From positions 254,501-318,500 of the forward strand of contig NZ_FZPD01000004.1 in assembly GCF_900188325.1 (NCBI RefSeq): a DNA stretch of 64,000 nucleotides, written 5' to 3'. Origin of the DNA: Ekhidna lutea (GTDB taxonomy: Bacteria > Bacteroidota > Bacteroidia > Cytophagales > Cyclobacteriaceae). The translations under genes and the position numbers were made by a program. Positions 8,777-17,709 of this stretch are shown here, piece after piece; the first letter of the stretch is position 1, and the number at the start of each line of letters is the position of its first letter. Under the pieces are notes generated by a model. It was not told the origin of the DNA. It saw nothing but the letters and a program-made list of their open reading frames with translations, and made no database searches.

Positions 8777-9961
8777 ATGCAGAAACTAACATTCACTACC
8801 CTTCTATTTCTAGTTGCTTTCATTACAAACGGCCAAAAAGATAACTTTGAAGAAGGGTATTACATTTCATCACAAGGAACTAAGGTTAACTGTCTAATTA
8901 AGAATGAAGATTGGCTTAAGAACCCCACTGAAATAACCGTTCTAGCAGAAGGAATAGACAAAATATTGACAATAGATCAAATAGAGGAGTTTGGCATCCA
9001 TGACTATTCTAAATATGTGAAGTTCACTACAAAAATTGATCAATCCCCAACTAAAACTTCGAAGCTTTCAAATTCAAGGAATCCCGACTGGGAGACAAAA
9101 ACTGTGCTTCTAAAAACCTTACTTGAAGCAGATCTTACTCTTTACGAATATTTTAATAACAATTCGTACAAGTACTTTATCGAAAGTAGCAACGAATTGG
9201 AGCCTCTTGTTTTTAAGAAATATCAAAAGAAAGCCGGCATTGTTTTAATCAATAATTATTACCAGCAGCAAATAAAGCAATATGCAGATTGTGACGAATT
9301 TGATGACCGAAAGCTTGCCAGCATAGATTATAACTCCAGAGATTTGATCAGAGTTATTACTGTTATTAATCAATGCAAGGAAAGTGCTATCCTTAATTAT
9401 CATGAAATGAAGTCTGGAACTCAGAAATTATTTAATCTAAGTATTACCTCTGGTCTTAGCTTTAGCTCCTTAAGTTTGAGTCCTGCAAGCGGTGATGATA
9501 TTGAGTATGATAATGAAAACAATATCAGAATAGGCGTTGAGTTGGAGTATATTCTGCCGTATGCAAACGGTAAATGGTCCATAATAGCAGACCCTCACTA
9601 TCAATATTATTCATCCAGTGCTGAAACAAAATCGACTGCAACCGGAGGTGTTGATAAAAAAACAATTGACTACAGATCAATTGTATTACCTATTGGTTTG
9701 AGAAGGAATTTTTCTTTTCATGACAACTTCATGTTTGCCAACTTACTTTACAGTTTTGACTTTGACTTTAAGTCAAAAGTTGGGATTGATGACATTGAAG
9801 TTGAAGGTAGACCTGCATTAGGTATTGGAATTGGAATTAAAAAGAAAAAGTTGAGCTTCGAAACACGATATAACTTAAATAGGGAGATAACCGGGAATCA
9901 TGTGTTTTACAGTTCTGACTATAGAAAAATGTCCCTTATATTTTCCTACCTAATACTATGA
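8777..9961 (+). CDS. Secreted protein with putative C-terminal outer-membrane beta-barrel
   Basis: 394 residues. A signal peptide (1-19, ending ITNGQ) is followed by a mixed N-terminal domain (about 20-205: GYYISSQGTKVNCLI, a Lys/Asp-rich middle, YNSRDLIRVITVINQC) and a C-terminal region (about 215-394) of alternating hydrophobic strands (NLSITSGLSFSSLSLS, IGVELEYILPY, SFETRYNLNR) ending in a hydrophobic residue, as in small PorT-like barrels. I do not recognise a named family with certainty. It follows the IscA-like gene by 36 bases and is convergent with folB (2-base gap). Function unknown. Confidence 0.75.
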   Translation: MQKLTFTTLLFLVAFITNGQKDNFEEGYYISSQGTKVNCLIKNEDWLKNPTEITVLAEGIDKILTIDQIEEFGIHDYSKYVKFTTKIDQSPTKTSKLSNSRNPDWETKTVLLKTLLEADLTLYEYFNNNSYKYFIESSNELEPLVFKKYQKKAGIVLINNYYQQQIKQYADCDEFDDRKLASIDYNSRDLIRVITVINQCKESAILNYHEMKSGTQKLFNLSITSGLSFSSLSLSPASGDDIEYDNENNIRIGVELEYILPYANGKWSIIADPHYQYYSSSAETKSTATGGVDKKTIDYRSIVLPIGLRRNFSFHDNFMFANLLYSFDFDFKSKVGIDDIEVEGRPALGIGIGIKKKKLSFETRYNLNREITGNHVFYSSDYRKMSLIFSYLIL

Positions 9962-9963
9962 GA

Positions 9964-10314
9964 TCAGCCCTCTAACTCCACGGTCGCCTTTTGGCAAAGC
10001 CCTTTAATGGGCGGATTGTATTTACTGATGCGAACCTCAACGTGATTGATTTGGGGGAAATTTTCTTTTAGTGCTTTGATCATCTTTCCGGCCAGGTGCT
10101 CCAAAAGATTAGCATCAATGCTCATCACGTTCTGGACGATTTCATAGACCTTTTCATAGTTAACCGTGCCTTCCAGTTTGTCATCTGAGGCAGCTTCGGA
10201 AAAGTCTACATCAAGCGTTACATCCACACTGTATTTATTGCCAATGACACGCTCTTCTTCATAGTAGCCATGGCGAGCGTAGAACTCCATTCCCTCCAAC
10301 GAAACCTTCCCCAT
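9964..10314 (-). CDS. folB: Dihydroneopterin aldolase
   Basis: A 116-residue enzyme that cleaves 7,8-dihydroneopterin to 6-hydroxymethyl-dihydropterin in folate synthesis. Family signatures are LEGMEFYARHGYYEEERVIG at the start (with the active-site Glu region) and VRISKYNPPIKG near the end, holding the conserved Lys-x-x-Pro-Pro. Length is standard. It follows the DivIVA-like gene by 4 bases on the same strand, so it is probably third in a WD40-DivIVA-folB operon. Confidence 0.95.
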   Translation of the reverse strand: MGKVSLEGMEFYARHGYYEEERVIGNKYSVDVTLDVDFSEAASDDKLEGTVNYEKVYEIVQNVMSIDANLLEHLAGKMIKALKENFPQINHVEVRISKYNPPIKGLCQKATVELEG

Positions 10315-10318
10315 ACGA

Positions 10319-11281
10319 TTAGTCTGTGTCTAGTTCGTCAAAAAAGGAAACGGTCTTAGAAACACGAGGACCCTTTTTCTCTTCTTTTGGCTCATCCTCT
10401 TCTTTCTTCTCAGATTTTGGCTCTGACTTGGGCTCTTCTTTCTTCTGTGGTTCAGGCTCAGGTTTACGTATTACGGGCTCCTCCTTTTTAGATACAGGTT
10501 CTTTTTCCTCTTCTTGTTTTTCTTGAGGTTGTTTACTGATAATTCGCTCTTTCAGCTCCTCTGTTTTGGGTGGCTCTGCATTTGGCTTTTCATCCGATTC
10601 CGGCACTTCTGACTCAGGGATTTCTGCCTTTGGCACTTCGACAGGAGGTGTTTCCAGCTTTTTCGTCTCGGCCTGAACCTCCGTCCGCTCTGCTTTTATG
10701 CGCTCTTCACTATCCCGAGCAAGCTTTTTCACCCGCTTAACGTAATCATCAAATTTAAACTCCTTACTCTCTCCGGTATTTCGTTCCACCTTTTCAATTA
10801 GGGTAACCGATAAGTTCTTGAGCTCCTGAAGTGCGTTTTGACGATGATTCTCAATATCTCTATGATTCTGCTCAATGCTCTTGACTGCATCCTGCAATTC
10901 CTCAATGATTTGACGAGCTTCCATTTCTGCCTGCTCGATCATCGCACGGGCTTTGTTTTTTGACTCACTGAGCAGACCTTCTGCATTCATTTTGGTCTCC
11001 TTCATATGAAGTTCGGCAGCTTTATTGGCCTGCTCGATCACATTGGCACCCGTATCTTCTGCGGTCTTAAGGGTTTTATAGAGGGAACTCTCCACCTCAC
11101 GAAGTTTAGAGACTTCTTTTTCGGCTTGCTTGAGCTTTATGGATAGCTCTTTGTTTTCCTCCAGCATTCGTTCCCATTCGTTGGATAATGACTGGAGAAA
11201 TGCATTGACTTCATCTTTATCGTACCCTCTTAGCTTTTTCTCAAAGTCTTTCTGACGAATTTCCAGCGGTGTTATCTTCAT
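10319..11281 (-). CDS. DivIVA-domain coiled-coil protein
   Basis: 320 residues. The N-terminal 60 residues match the DivIVA/GpsB lipid-binding and coiled-coil start (MKITPLEIRQKDFEKKLRGYD, then EVNAFLQSLSNEWERM). A continuous coiled coil runs to about residue 170. The tail (about 200-310) is low-complexity, rich in Glu, Lys and Pro, and probably disordered. DivIVA proteins mark curved membrane and organise growth or division proteins; the role in Bacteroidota is less clear. It overlaps the WD40 gene by 4 bases (ATGA). Confidence 0.88.
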   Translation of the reverse strand: MKITPLEIRQKDFEKKLRGYDKDEVNAFLQSLSNEWERMLEENKELSIKLKQAEKEVSKLREVESSLYKTLKTAEDTGANVIEQANKAAELHMKETKMNAEGLLSESKNKARAMIEQAEMEARQIIEELQDAVKSIEQNHRDIENHRQNALQELKNLSVTLIEKVERNTGESKEFKFDDYVKRVKKLARDSEERIKAERTEVQAETKKLETPPVEVPKAEIPESEVPESDEKPNAEPPKTEELKERIISKQPQEKQEEEKEPVSKKEEPVIRKPEPEPQKKEEPKSEPKSEKKEEDEPKEEKKGPRVSKTVSFFDELDTD

Positions 11282-12183
11282 TCTGCAAATTTAATTTCCC
11301 AAACGGAGATCGAACGATCATCGCTACAAGTTACTAACAAGTCTCGATAATTCATCCATAGCAGCTTATTAACGCTATTTCCATGTCCGGCATGTCTGTG
11401 TTTGTCCAACACTTTTAGCAATTTAAAATTATGCGCATCCCAGAGCTTAATCGATTTATCAATGCTACCAGTTACAAAATACCTACCATCCGGTCTGAAA
11501 ATGATGTCATTGACCGTGTATAGATGTGCGGCAATCGACTCACGAAGTACATAATCAACCTGCGTATCCCAAACTTTTACATGTGCATCCCGACCTACTG
11601 AAATCAAATACTTTCCGGTCGGATGATATTTGGATGAAAAAACCGAGTTAGTATGGCCTTTTAATGAATGATCTACTTCCATACTATGGACATCCACAAT
11701 TCGTGTAAGGTTATCACTAGCAGCAATGGCGACTTTATCATTAAACTGATCGAACGAACGAATGCGATCATTCGCATATTTTATCCGACGCACAATTTCG
11801 AGATCCTTATTCAAAACAATAACTTCTCCATTCGAAAGCCCCGTCCAGATCTGGTCATCGACTATTTTCAAATCAAACACCTGATATTCACCCAAATGTA
11901 TTGAACCAACCTCTTTTTTAGCTTTCAAGTCGATTTTGTGAATCCCGTCATTATTTTGACCTACATATAAATATCCTGAATCGCTATCGTAAGTCAGAGC
12001 ATATACCGAGCCAGATACTTTGACAATAACTTCCCCCTCATCCGGTGATTTAAGATCCCAAAGAACTACCATTCCATCTCCGCCCGCTGAAATAAACCGA
12101 TGATCATCCAACTCCTCCAAGGTATAGATGCTGTCATTGTGTCCTAGAAAAGTATGCAGTTTTTTTGCGCTGATTGTACCCAT
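11278..12183 (-). CDS. WD40-repeat beta-propeller protein
   Basis: 301 residues from the ATG at 12183. At least six WD40 blades are visible, with LWDLKSP, VKVWDTQ, SIKLWDAH and SISVWEIK ends and GH start points (LGHNDSIYTL, KGHTNSVFSS). No signal peptide, so it is cytoplasmic; such proteins scaffold partners. A longer frame to 12231 exists but would run through the TACTTTTG box, so I reject it. It is coupled to the DivIVA-like gene, which makes an envelope-growth scaffold a reasonable guess, not a demonstrated role. Confidence 0.88.
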   Translation of the reverse strand: MGTISAKKLHTFLGHNDSIYTLEELDDHRFISAGGDGMVVLWDLKSPDEGEVIVKVSGSVYALTYDSDSGYLYVGQNNDGIHKIDLKAKKEVGSIHLGEYQVFDLKIVDDQIWTGLSNGEVIVLNKDLEIVRRIKYANDRIRSFDQFNDKVAIAASDNLTRIVDVHSMEVDHSLKGHTNSVFSSKYHPTGKYLISVGRDAHVKVWDTQVDYVLRESIAAHLYTVNDIIFRPDGRYFVTGSIDKSIKLWDAHNFKLLKVLDKHRHAGHGNSVNKLLWMNYRDLLVTCSDDRSISVWEIKFAE

Positions 12184-12191
12184 TTGGGGCA

Positions 12192-12199
12192 CAAAAGTA
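12192..12199 (-). promoter_or_regulatory. TAnnTTTG box upstream of the WD40 gene
   Basis: TACTTTTG on the minus strand is a perfect -7 element and lies only 9 bases before the chosen ATG at 12183, implying a very short or absent leader. No clear TTTG is seen 19-21 bases upstream, so the assignment is moderate. It overlaps the start region of the divergent phosphopantetheinyl transferase. Confidence 0.45.
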
Positions 12200-12211
12200 T
12201 TACAATTGCTT

Positions 12212-12817
12212 ATGCCTTTGTTACTAAACAAGCAGATTGATGATCGGTCTGCCTATGCGGTTTGGAACATTCAAGAGACTTTTCTTGAGCTTCCTTACCT
12301 TTCCCCAGAGCCATTTCCTGCTGAATTAGCTCCTGTAAGACAAGCAGAATGGATTGTAGGGCGAATATTGGTGAAATCCCTCTGTGAAAAATTTGAGATT
12401 CCTTATGAAGGAATAGCCAAACAAGAAAAAGGTAAACCTTATCTGATTGGTAATGGTGCTCATATTTCTATCTCTCACTCCTTTCCTATTGCTGCTGCGA
12501 TGATCCATCTAGATAAACCATGCGGGATAGATATGGAGCGGCCCAGAGATAAGCATGAATACGTGAAGATGAAATACCTTCATGAATCAGAAATGCAATA
12601 CAAAGACGATCTGAAAAAGCTTTGCACCATCTGGTGTGCGAAGGAAGTCATCTACAAAATATTTGGCCGTAAGTTTCTCAGCCTGAAAGACGAAATCAAA
12701 GTCACTTTTGAGTCAGAAGAGATCATTAAAGGAGAAATACTAAAAAAAGGACATGAAGACACCCACGAAATCCACTACGAGTGGGTCAAAGAGTATTTAC
12801 TTGCTTTTGGGATTTAG
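12212..12817 (+). CDS. 4'-phosphopantetheinyl transferase superfamily protein
   Basis: 201 residues from the ATG at 12212 (a longer frame from 12128 would overlap the divergent WD40 gene). It transfers 4'-phosphopantetheine from CoA to carrier proteins. The Mg-binding signature GIDMER (Gly105-Arg110) and WCAKEVIYK (Trp141, Lys144, Glu145, Lys149) are both present, and HISISHS precedes them as in Sfp-type enzymes. The length is close to the short Sfp-like class. It is probably the general acyl-carrier transferase, since no acpS is in the window, but that is inference. Confidence 0.9.
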   Translation: MPLLLNKQIDDRSAYAVWNIQETFLELPYLSPEPFPAELAPVRQAEWIVGRILVKSLCEKFEIPYEGIAKQEKGKPYLIGNGAHISISHSFPIAAAMIHLDKPCGIDMERPRDKHEYVKMKYLHESEMQYKDDLKKLCTIWCAKEVIYKIFGRKFLSLKDEIKVTFESEEIIKGEILKKGHEDTHEIHYEWVKEYLLAFGI

Positions 12818-13131
12818 AAGGTAAACAATATACGAAAGGAAGTCTTAGAAGATGGTTTTTGATCCTAGCGTCAAAAGTACCCTTATGCTTATGAAACATT
12901 TCCATAGCTTTTTATAACCTTCATTTTTGGCTTGAACCAAAAACGAATCGCAACGGCGAACCGTCAAAAAGTTCAAGAAAGTTTGAAAGCTATCCACTCA
13001 CATGCCCACGCCGGCCCGCCAAACTTTCATTCCCTCCCGCCAAAACGCAATGGTATCGCTTAATTTCTCTTCTGATGTTAGTAAATAAAATTTACTTTTT
13101 AGTTGTTCATGGTCATAGAAAGAAAGTTTAA
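12818..13131. repeat. Intergenic region with nested inverted repeats
   Basis: About 314 bases without a gene. TTTTTGG (12924-12930) and CCAAAAA (12937-12943) are perfect inverted arms around a 6-base loop. The CTTGAAC overlapping that loop (12931-12937) can instead pair with GTTCAAG at 12971-12977, so two structures exclude each other. A locally GC-rich patch with two CCCGCCAAA-like words follows (about 13013-13045). It has the look of a degenerate dispersed repeat; only one copy is in the window. Confidence 0.5.
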
Positions 13132-15738
13132 TCATTCATCTTTCAACGTTTTGACTGGATTTATCCTTGCTGCTTGATAAGATTTAAAACTCACCGTCAA
13201 AGCTCCAATTATAAATGTGATAAGGCCAGCTACAACGAATAAGAAAGGACTTATAGTTGTCCTGAATTCGAATCCATCTAACCATTGCTGAGCATAGTAA
13301 TAGCCAAAAGGAATGGCCAGAATAAATGCGAAAATCATTAGAATGGAATAGTCCTTTGATAACAAAAGTACCAGGTGTCTTACGCTTGCCCCATGTACTT
13401 TACGTACCCCAATTTCTTTTGACCGTTGCTCTGCTGTGAATGCTGAAAGTCCAAACAATCCGAGGCAGGAAAGAAAGATTGAGATACAAACAAAGATTTT
13501 CACAAGGTTACTAATAAGAAACTCTGTGCTATAATTTTCCGCATATGCTTCATCTACATAATTATAATCAAGTTCGTAACCTGAACTCAGACTTGTCAAA
13601 ATCTCCTCTATTTTAACTAAAACTTCTGATGGATTATCACTTACTCTAACCAATGCTACACCCGACTGAGCTGGGTTAAAACAGCTAATTATCAATGGAG
13701 AAATGCTTTCATGTAAATCCTGCATGTGGTAATTCTTTATCACACCAATAACTCGTCCTTCAATACCCCAAAAAGAAAGCTTCTTGTTTATGGGATCATC
13801 AAACCCCATGACCTCAGCAGCCACTTCGTTTATTAAAAAACTGGTGGAATCACCAAGGTCACTTGAAAAATCCCGACCCTGTAATATTTGTATTTCAGTG
13901 GTTTCAATAAAGGATTTATCAGTTAGCATGATGTTGATTTCATAATCTGCATTTGGATCTTTCCCCTCCCAGCTTGCTGAACTTGTTGACCAATTTGTTT
14001 CCAGTGGATTTCCGGCTGCAACAGATACATTTTTTACATATGGGATCTTTCCAATTTCATCTTTAAGTGTTTCCCATCGTTCACCCAACTCATAATTTAA
14101 GCTCACAGAAATCAGATTGGTTTTATTCAGCCCCAGGTCTTTGTCCAGCACGTAATTAAGCTGCTTATACACCACACTGATACTAATTATGAGAAAGGTG
14201 GAAATCGCAAACTGGAAAACGACCAGTCCTTTTCGCATCATTGCTGCTCCGGAAGATTGCCTTACCACTCCTTTTAGTGAATTGACAATCTTGAATCGAG
14301 GAAGAAGAAGTGCAGGATAGCTGCCGGACAGGAGGCCTACTATCAATATGATTCCCAAAATGTAAATCCATGTTGAAAGTGAGCTAAAATCCATAAACAA
14401 GTTTTTGTCTACCATCTGATTAAAGTATGGGAGAATCAGTTGGATAAGGACAAGAGAAATCCCCATCGCGAAAGTTGCCGTTAAAACAGATTCAAATAAA
14501 AACTGATTGCCAATGGACGACTTATGAGCACCCATTACTTTCCTTAAACCCACCTCCTTAGAGCGCCTACTTGATCGGGCTGTTGCCAGGTTAGTAAAGT
14601 TGATACAAGCTATGATTAAAATGAGAAGGGCTATAGCTGTGAGTATTTTCACATATTCGATCCGGCCACCATCTATTACACCATTTTTAAAGTTTGAGTA
14701 CAGATAATAATCCTGAAACTTATGAAGTATTAACTCCTCATCGCCTGCATTATCCTGACCTGCAGCGTATTCTTTAATGCTGTTTTTAATTCGTTCACCG
14801 ACTATTGGTGCATTTTGCTGATCACGTAGTGTGAAGTAAACCCGAAAGCTTCCATTACCCCAATCATCTACCCAGGTATTTTCTTTGTAGTAAACCTCTG
14901 CAGGAAGCAGCCAGTCAAACTGAAGCGAGGAATTATCCCCAACGTTTTCAAAAACACCTGTAACAGTTGCTTTCTGTTCGTCATCGAGGGTCAGTGTTTG
15001 CCCAAGCGCTGTATCTTTCCATCCAGACCCAAAGAACTTCTCAGCAACTGATCTAGAAATCATAATGGAGCTGAGGTCAGCTAATGAGGTCTGTCTATCT
15101 CCCTCGAGCAGTTCAAAAGAAAACATGGACAAGAAACTCGGAGTGACATAAAATCCAACTTCGTCAGTGCGGTCATCTTCAAGTTCAAGCCTCGTTTCTA
15201 TTGGCCAACTTACCTGCGCAACCTGATCAACTTCTGGGTATTCCTCTCGCATTAGATCAGCGGCTGGCTTAGGGACAGTGAATGTAGTCCGAACTTCCCT
15301 TCCGGATTGTTTCATGTTTCTAAAAAGCTGATAGATTCTATCACCTTCCACATGAAATTTATCAATCGATACTTCATCATTCACCCAGAGGAAAATGGTG
15401 GTTGATGTAGTGATTCCAACAATTAACCCAAGTAGGTTCAACGTGGTGAATCCCTTGTACCTCAAGGCATTTCTGAAAATAATTTTTAGATAATTTTTAA
15501 TCATAGCAGTATGTATTAGTCCGTTTTTGAGTTCGATATTTTTGATGATTCCCGGGCGAAATAGTAGAAGGACATCTAGCAGATATTTTAGCTTGGCCTT
15601 TGGTTGACTTTCAGTGAATCTTTCTGCGTATAACTCTGAAAGGTCACCTTCTACATCTTCAATGAGGTTTGGATTGCAAAACCATCTCAGAAATCGAGTA
15701 GGCAATTTGGGTGGTGATATTTCAGAAGAACTACTCAT
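13132..15738 (-). CDS. MacB/FtsX-type ABC transporter permease with N-terminal prefix domain
   Basis: 868 residues. The first 80 residues are the permease prefix domain seen in Cytophagales (PTRFLRWFCNPNLIEDVEGD, LSELYAERF). Then comes a standard permease: TM1 near 100 (NLLGLIVGITTSTTIFLWVN), a large periplasmic domain, three membrane helices with the FtsX motif LRKVMGAHKSS, and a second repeat near the C-terminus with IGVRKVHGASVRHLVLLLSKD. No ATPase is encoded beside it, so it must borrow one or act as a stress sensor. The start overlaps the PadR gene by 4 bases. Confidence 0.92.
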   Translation of the reverse strand: MSSSSEISPPKLPTRFLRWFCNPNLIEDVEGDLSELYAERFTESQPKAKLKYLLDVLLLFRPGIIKNIELKNGLIHTAMIKNYLKIIFRNALRYKGFTTLNLLGLIVGITTSTTIFLWVNDEVSIDKFHVEGDRIYQLFRNMKQSGREVRTTFTVPKPAADLMREEYPEVDQVAQVSWPIETRLELEDDRTDEVGFYVTPSFLSMFSFELLEGDRQTSLADLSSIMISRSVAEKFFGSGWKDTALGQTLTLDDEQKATVTGVFENVGDNSSLQFDWLLPAEVYYKENTWVDDWGNGSFRVYFTLRDQQNAPIVGERIKNSIKEYAAGQDNAGDEELILHKFQDYYLYSNFKNGVIDGGRIEYVKILTAIALLILIIACINFTNLATARSSRRSKEVGLRKVMGAHKSSIGNQFLFESVLTATFAMGISLVLIQLILPYFNQMVDKNLFMDFSSLSTWIYILGIILIVGLLSGSYPALLLPRFKIVNSLKGVVRQSSGAAMMRKGLVVFQFAISTFLIISISVVYKQLNYVLDKDLGLNKTNLISVSLNYELGERWETLKDEIGKIPYVKNVSVAAGNPLETNWSTSSASWEGKDPNADYEINIMLTDKSFIETTEIQILQGRDFSSDLGDSTSFLINEVAAEVMGFDDPINKKLSFWGIEGRVIGVIKNYHMQDLHESISPLIISCFNPAQSGVALVRVSDNPSEVLVKIEEILTSLSSGYELDYNYVDEAYAENYSTEFLISNLVKIFVCISIFLSCLGLFGLSAFTAEQRSKEIGVRKVHGASVRHLVLLLSKDYSILMIFAFILAIPFGYYYAQQWLDGFEFRTTISPFLFVVAGLITFIIGALTVSFKSYQAARINPVKTLKDE

Positions 15739-16073
15739 GCAAATTTGAAATCAAATGCTACCGAAGGAATTGAATCCCACAGCTGCTTTCTTGTTTCCAT
15801 TACTTGTTCCAAAACTCTTTTACCAAGTGGTGTTACTTTGAAATAGCGTTTACGCTTTCCTCCTCTCACAGCTGTCGCTTCTCCAAATTCAGAATCGAGA
15901 TATCCTTTTTTCTCCAGTCTGTTCAAAGCTGTTCGCATTGCGCCTACACTTACCTTTCTTTCCAGCCTATTCTCTATTTCCTCTTTTATTGATATACCGT
16001 AAGCATCTTTATACAGAACAGCTACAGTAAGCATTACGACCTCCTCAAATTCTCCTATTGAATATTTTCCCAT
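15735..16073 (-). CDS. PadR-family transcriptional regulator
   Basis: 112 residues, a winged-helix DNA-binding protein: IGEFEEVVMLTVAVLYKDAYG, then VSVGAMRTALNRLEKKGYLD as recognition helix and wing, RKRYFKVTPLGKRVLEQ. It is first in a two-gene unit with the prefix-domain permease (ATGA overlap), the usual arrangement in Cytophagales, and very likely represses its own operon through the repeats at 16083-16127. Confidence 0.93.
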   Translation of the reverse strand: MGKYSIGEFEEVVMLTVAVLYKDAYGISIKEEIENRLERKVSVGAMRTALNRLEKKGYLDSEFGEATAVRGGKRKRYFKVTPLGKRVLEQVMETRKQLWDSIPSVAFDFKFA

Positions 16074-16082
16074 AGAATTTTT

Positions 16083-16127
16083 ATTTAAATCCTAAAAGTA
16101 GTCAAAATATTTAAATCCTAAACGTAG
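16083..16127 (-). promoter_or_regulatory. Tandem 19-base repeats over the padR promoter (probable operator)
   Basis: ATTTAAATCCTAAAAGTAG (16083-16101) and ATTTAAATCCTAAACGTAG (16109-16127) differ at one base and are 26 bases apart. Read on the minus strand, the copy nearer the gene contains TACTTTTA (16100-16093), a -7 box 19 bases from the ATG; the other copy covers the -33 region. A PadR dimer bound to either would block polymerase. Confidence 0.6.
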
Positions 16128-16168
16128 CTTTAATAAAATGGTTTTATAACCAGCAAATTTTCAATTGA

Positions 16169-16849
16169 TTATTTGTGTAGCCGTGCCTGGGCCTTATCGC
16201 TTTTTAATTCTCTGAGTGCATCCGTTGCAATCCATCGTGCAGCTTTGGAACCTTGCGCTTTGATACGCTCAGCCACTTGAATGGCCTCCTTATTGAGTGA
16301 CGAATTTCGTTTTCCAATTTGTCTCAGTGCCCAATTGACCGCTTTTTTAACAAAATTTCTCTCATCCCACGCTTCACGTTCGATGATTGGGAAAAACAGT
16401 CTAATCTTTTCATCAGGCTGCTTAGCTCCTTTGAGTGAAAGTCCAACCATTGTGGCAAATGCCATCCGTTTTTCATACTCGGGTTCTCGGGTACTCCATT
16501 CATCAACTTTCCTGTATGCAAAATCAGTTTGTGGTATAATTTTCATTCCAATCCCATCAACTAAATCCCAGGAATAGCATTCGCGAGTCCATTTTTCAGC
16601 AATTTCTTCAGTGAAAAGTTTAGGTTCAGCAAGCAGAATTGCCAAATGCTTGCATTCATGCATGGGTTGATTCCAAAGTTCATTAGCTAGTTCTTGATTA
16701 CGACCTATTTCCTTGGCATATGGTTTCAGGACAGCATTTTTAATTCCTAAAGCTTGTCCTCCTTTGATTCCAAAGTATTCCATTTTGGAGATATACTCCG
16801 GATCGGCTAATGATTGAAGGTCACTTAAAATCTCTTCTATTGTTTTCAC
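16169..16849 (-). CDS. AlkD-like DNA alkylation repair protein (HEAT-repeat DNA glycosylase)
   Basis: 226 residues of HEAT-like helices. The AlkD active-site pattern is visible: CYSWDLVDGIGMKII contains the Trp and Asp used for alkylated-base excision, and KKAVNWALRQIGKRN is the conserved helix with the basic catalytic-site residues. AlkD removes bulky or cationic N3/N7-alkyl purines without base flipping. The start codon is GTG at 16849, overlapping the stop of the upstream SirB1-like gene as GTGA. Confidence 0.9.
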   Translation of the reverse strand: MKTIEEILSDLQSLADPEYISKMEYFGIKGGQALGIKNAVLKPYAKEIGRNQELANELWNQPMHECKHLAILLAEPKLFTEEIAEKWTRECYSWDLVDGIGMKIIPQTDFAYRKVDEWSTREPEYEKRMAFATMVGLSLKGAKQPDEKIRLFFPIIEREAWDERNFVKKAVNWALRQIGKRNSSLNKEAIQVAERIKAQGSKAARWIATDALRELKSDKAQARLHK

Positions 16850-17697
16850 AGTGAAAAATACTGGTCGTCCAGCTTCTGGAGAATCATCTTGATTTCATCG
16901 GCTTTATGATAGTCGCCCAGCTTTTCAAAAGAAACAATCAGGTTACGTAGTGCTCTTAGGATAATGTCAATATGCGAGCATGGGTCGTAGAAAATATCCT
17001 GTTTTTCAAGCTGAAGACTTTCCAGGTAATTATCGATATCATCTCGGGTAAAAATGAGTCCTCGATTGAAAACATTGATATAAAATGATTCTTCACCTAT
17101 CTGGTAAGTCAGGATAAATAGATTTGGCAGGTTCACTCCGTGAATGGGTAATTCCATTTTTTGAGCCAGCAATAAGTACACAGCGCACAGTGAAATTGGA
17201 TTTCCCTTTTTTGATTCCAACACCGCATTGATCATGGAATTTGCCGGTGAATGAAAATTCTTCGTATTTGCTCTAAACTTGAATTTATTGAAGAAGACTT
17301 CATTGAAGACTTTGATTCGATCGTATGGAGTCATTTCATCCTCCATATGTCGCCAGAGTTCATGATAAAGCTGCTCTATCTGTCCACTTAGCTCTTCTAT
17401 TTCAAGGTCAGGATAGAGGTAGGTTGCGACGATCCAAAGACCTTCCAACAGATCTTCCCCTCCACCTTCTTTCCATTCAATAAATCGCTCCTTTAGTAAT
17501 TCAAATTGAAGTTCGTGAACCAGATCCTCAATTTTGCTTTGAATGATGGGATTGAATGTACTTTCCCATTCTTGCTCCAGTAAGGGAATGATACTAGTAC
17601 CAATTGACATTATTTTGTCCTCTACATGAGACACAACCTCATGATCTTCATCATCTAGAAGGACGACAAGCGCTTTTATTTCTGATTCTTTGAGCAC
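16846..17697 (-). CDS. SirB1/transglutaminase-like-fold protein
   Basis: 283 residues. An N-terminal helical, HEAT-like segment (1-90) precedes the SirB1 core: SPANSMINAVLESKKGNPISL, CAVYLLLAQKMELPIHGVNLP and FYINVFNRGLIFTRDDI. The family resembles transglutaminase/TPR proteins but has no assigned reaction. The protein is cytoplasmic, with no signal peptide. It is coupled to the AlkD-like gene by a 4-base overlap and lies 12 bases after the carboxylase gene, suggesting one message. Confidence 0.85.
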   Translation of the reverse strand: MLKESEIKALVVLLDDEDHEVVSHVEDKIMSIGTSIIPLLEQEWESTFNPIIQSKIEDLVHELQFELLKERFIEWKEGGGEDLLEGLWIVATYLYPDLEIEELSGQIEQLYHELWRHMEDEMTPYDRIKVFNEVFFNKFKFRANTKNFHSPANSMINAVLESKKGNPISLCAVYLLLAQKMELPIHGVNLPNLFILTYQIGEESFYINVFNRGLIFTRDDIDNYLESLQLEKQDIFYDPCSHIDIILRALRNLIVSFEKLGDYHKADEIKMILQKLDDQYFSL

Positions 17698-17709
17698 TTA
17701 CTAAAGTTA

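Noticed and set aside
10326-10526. Open frame on the plus strand, rich in Ser and Phe
   Set aside because: It is the mirror of the Glu/Lys-rich tail of the DivIVA-like protein; low complexity and no start context.
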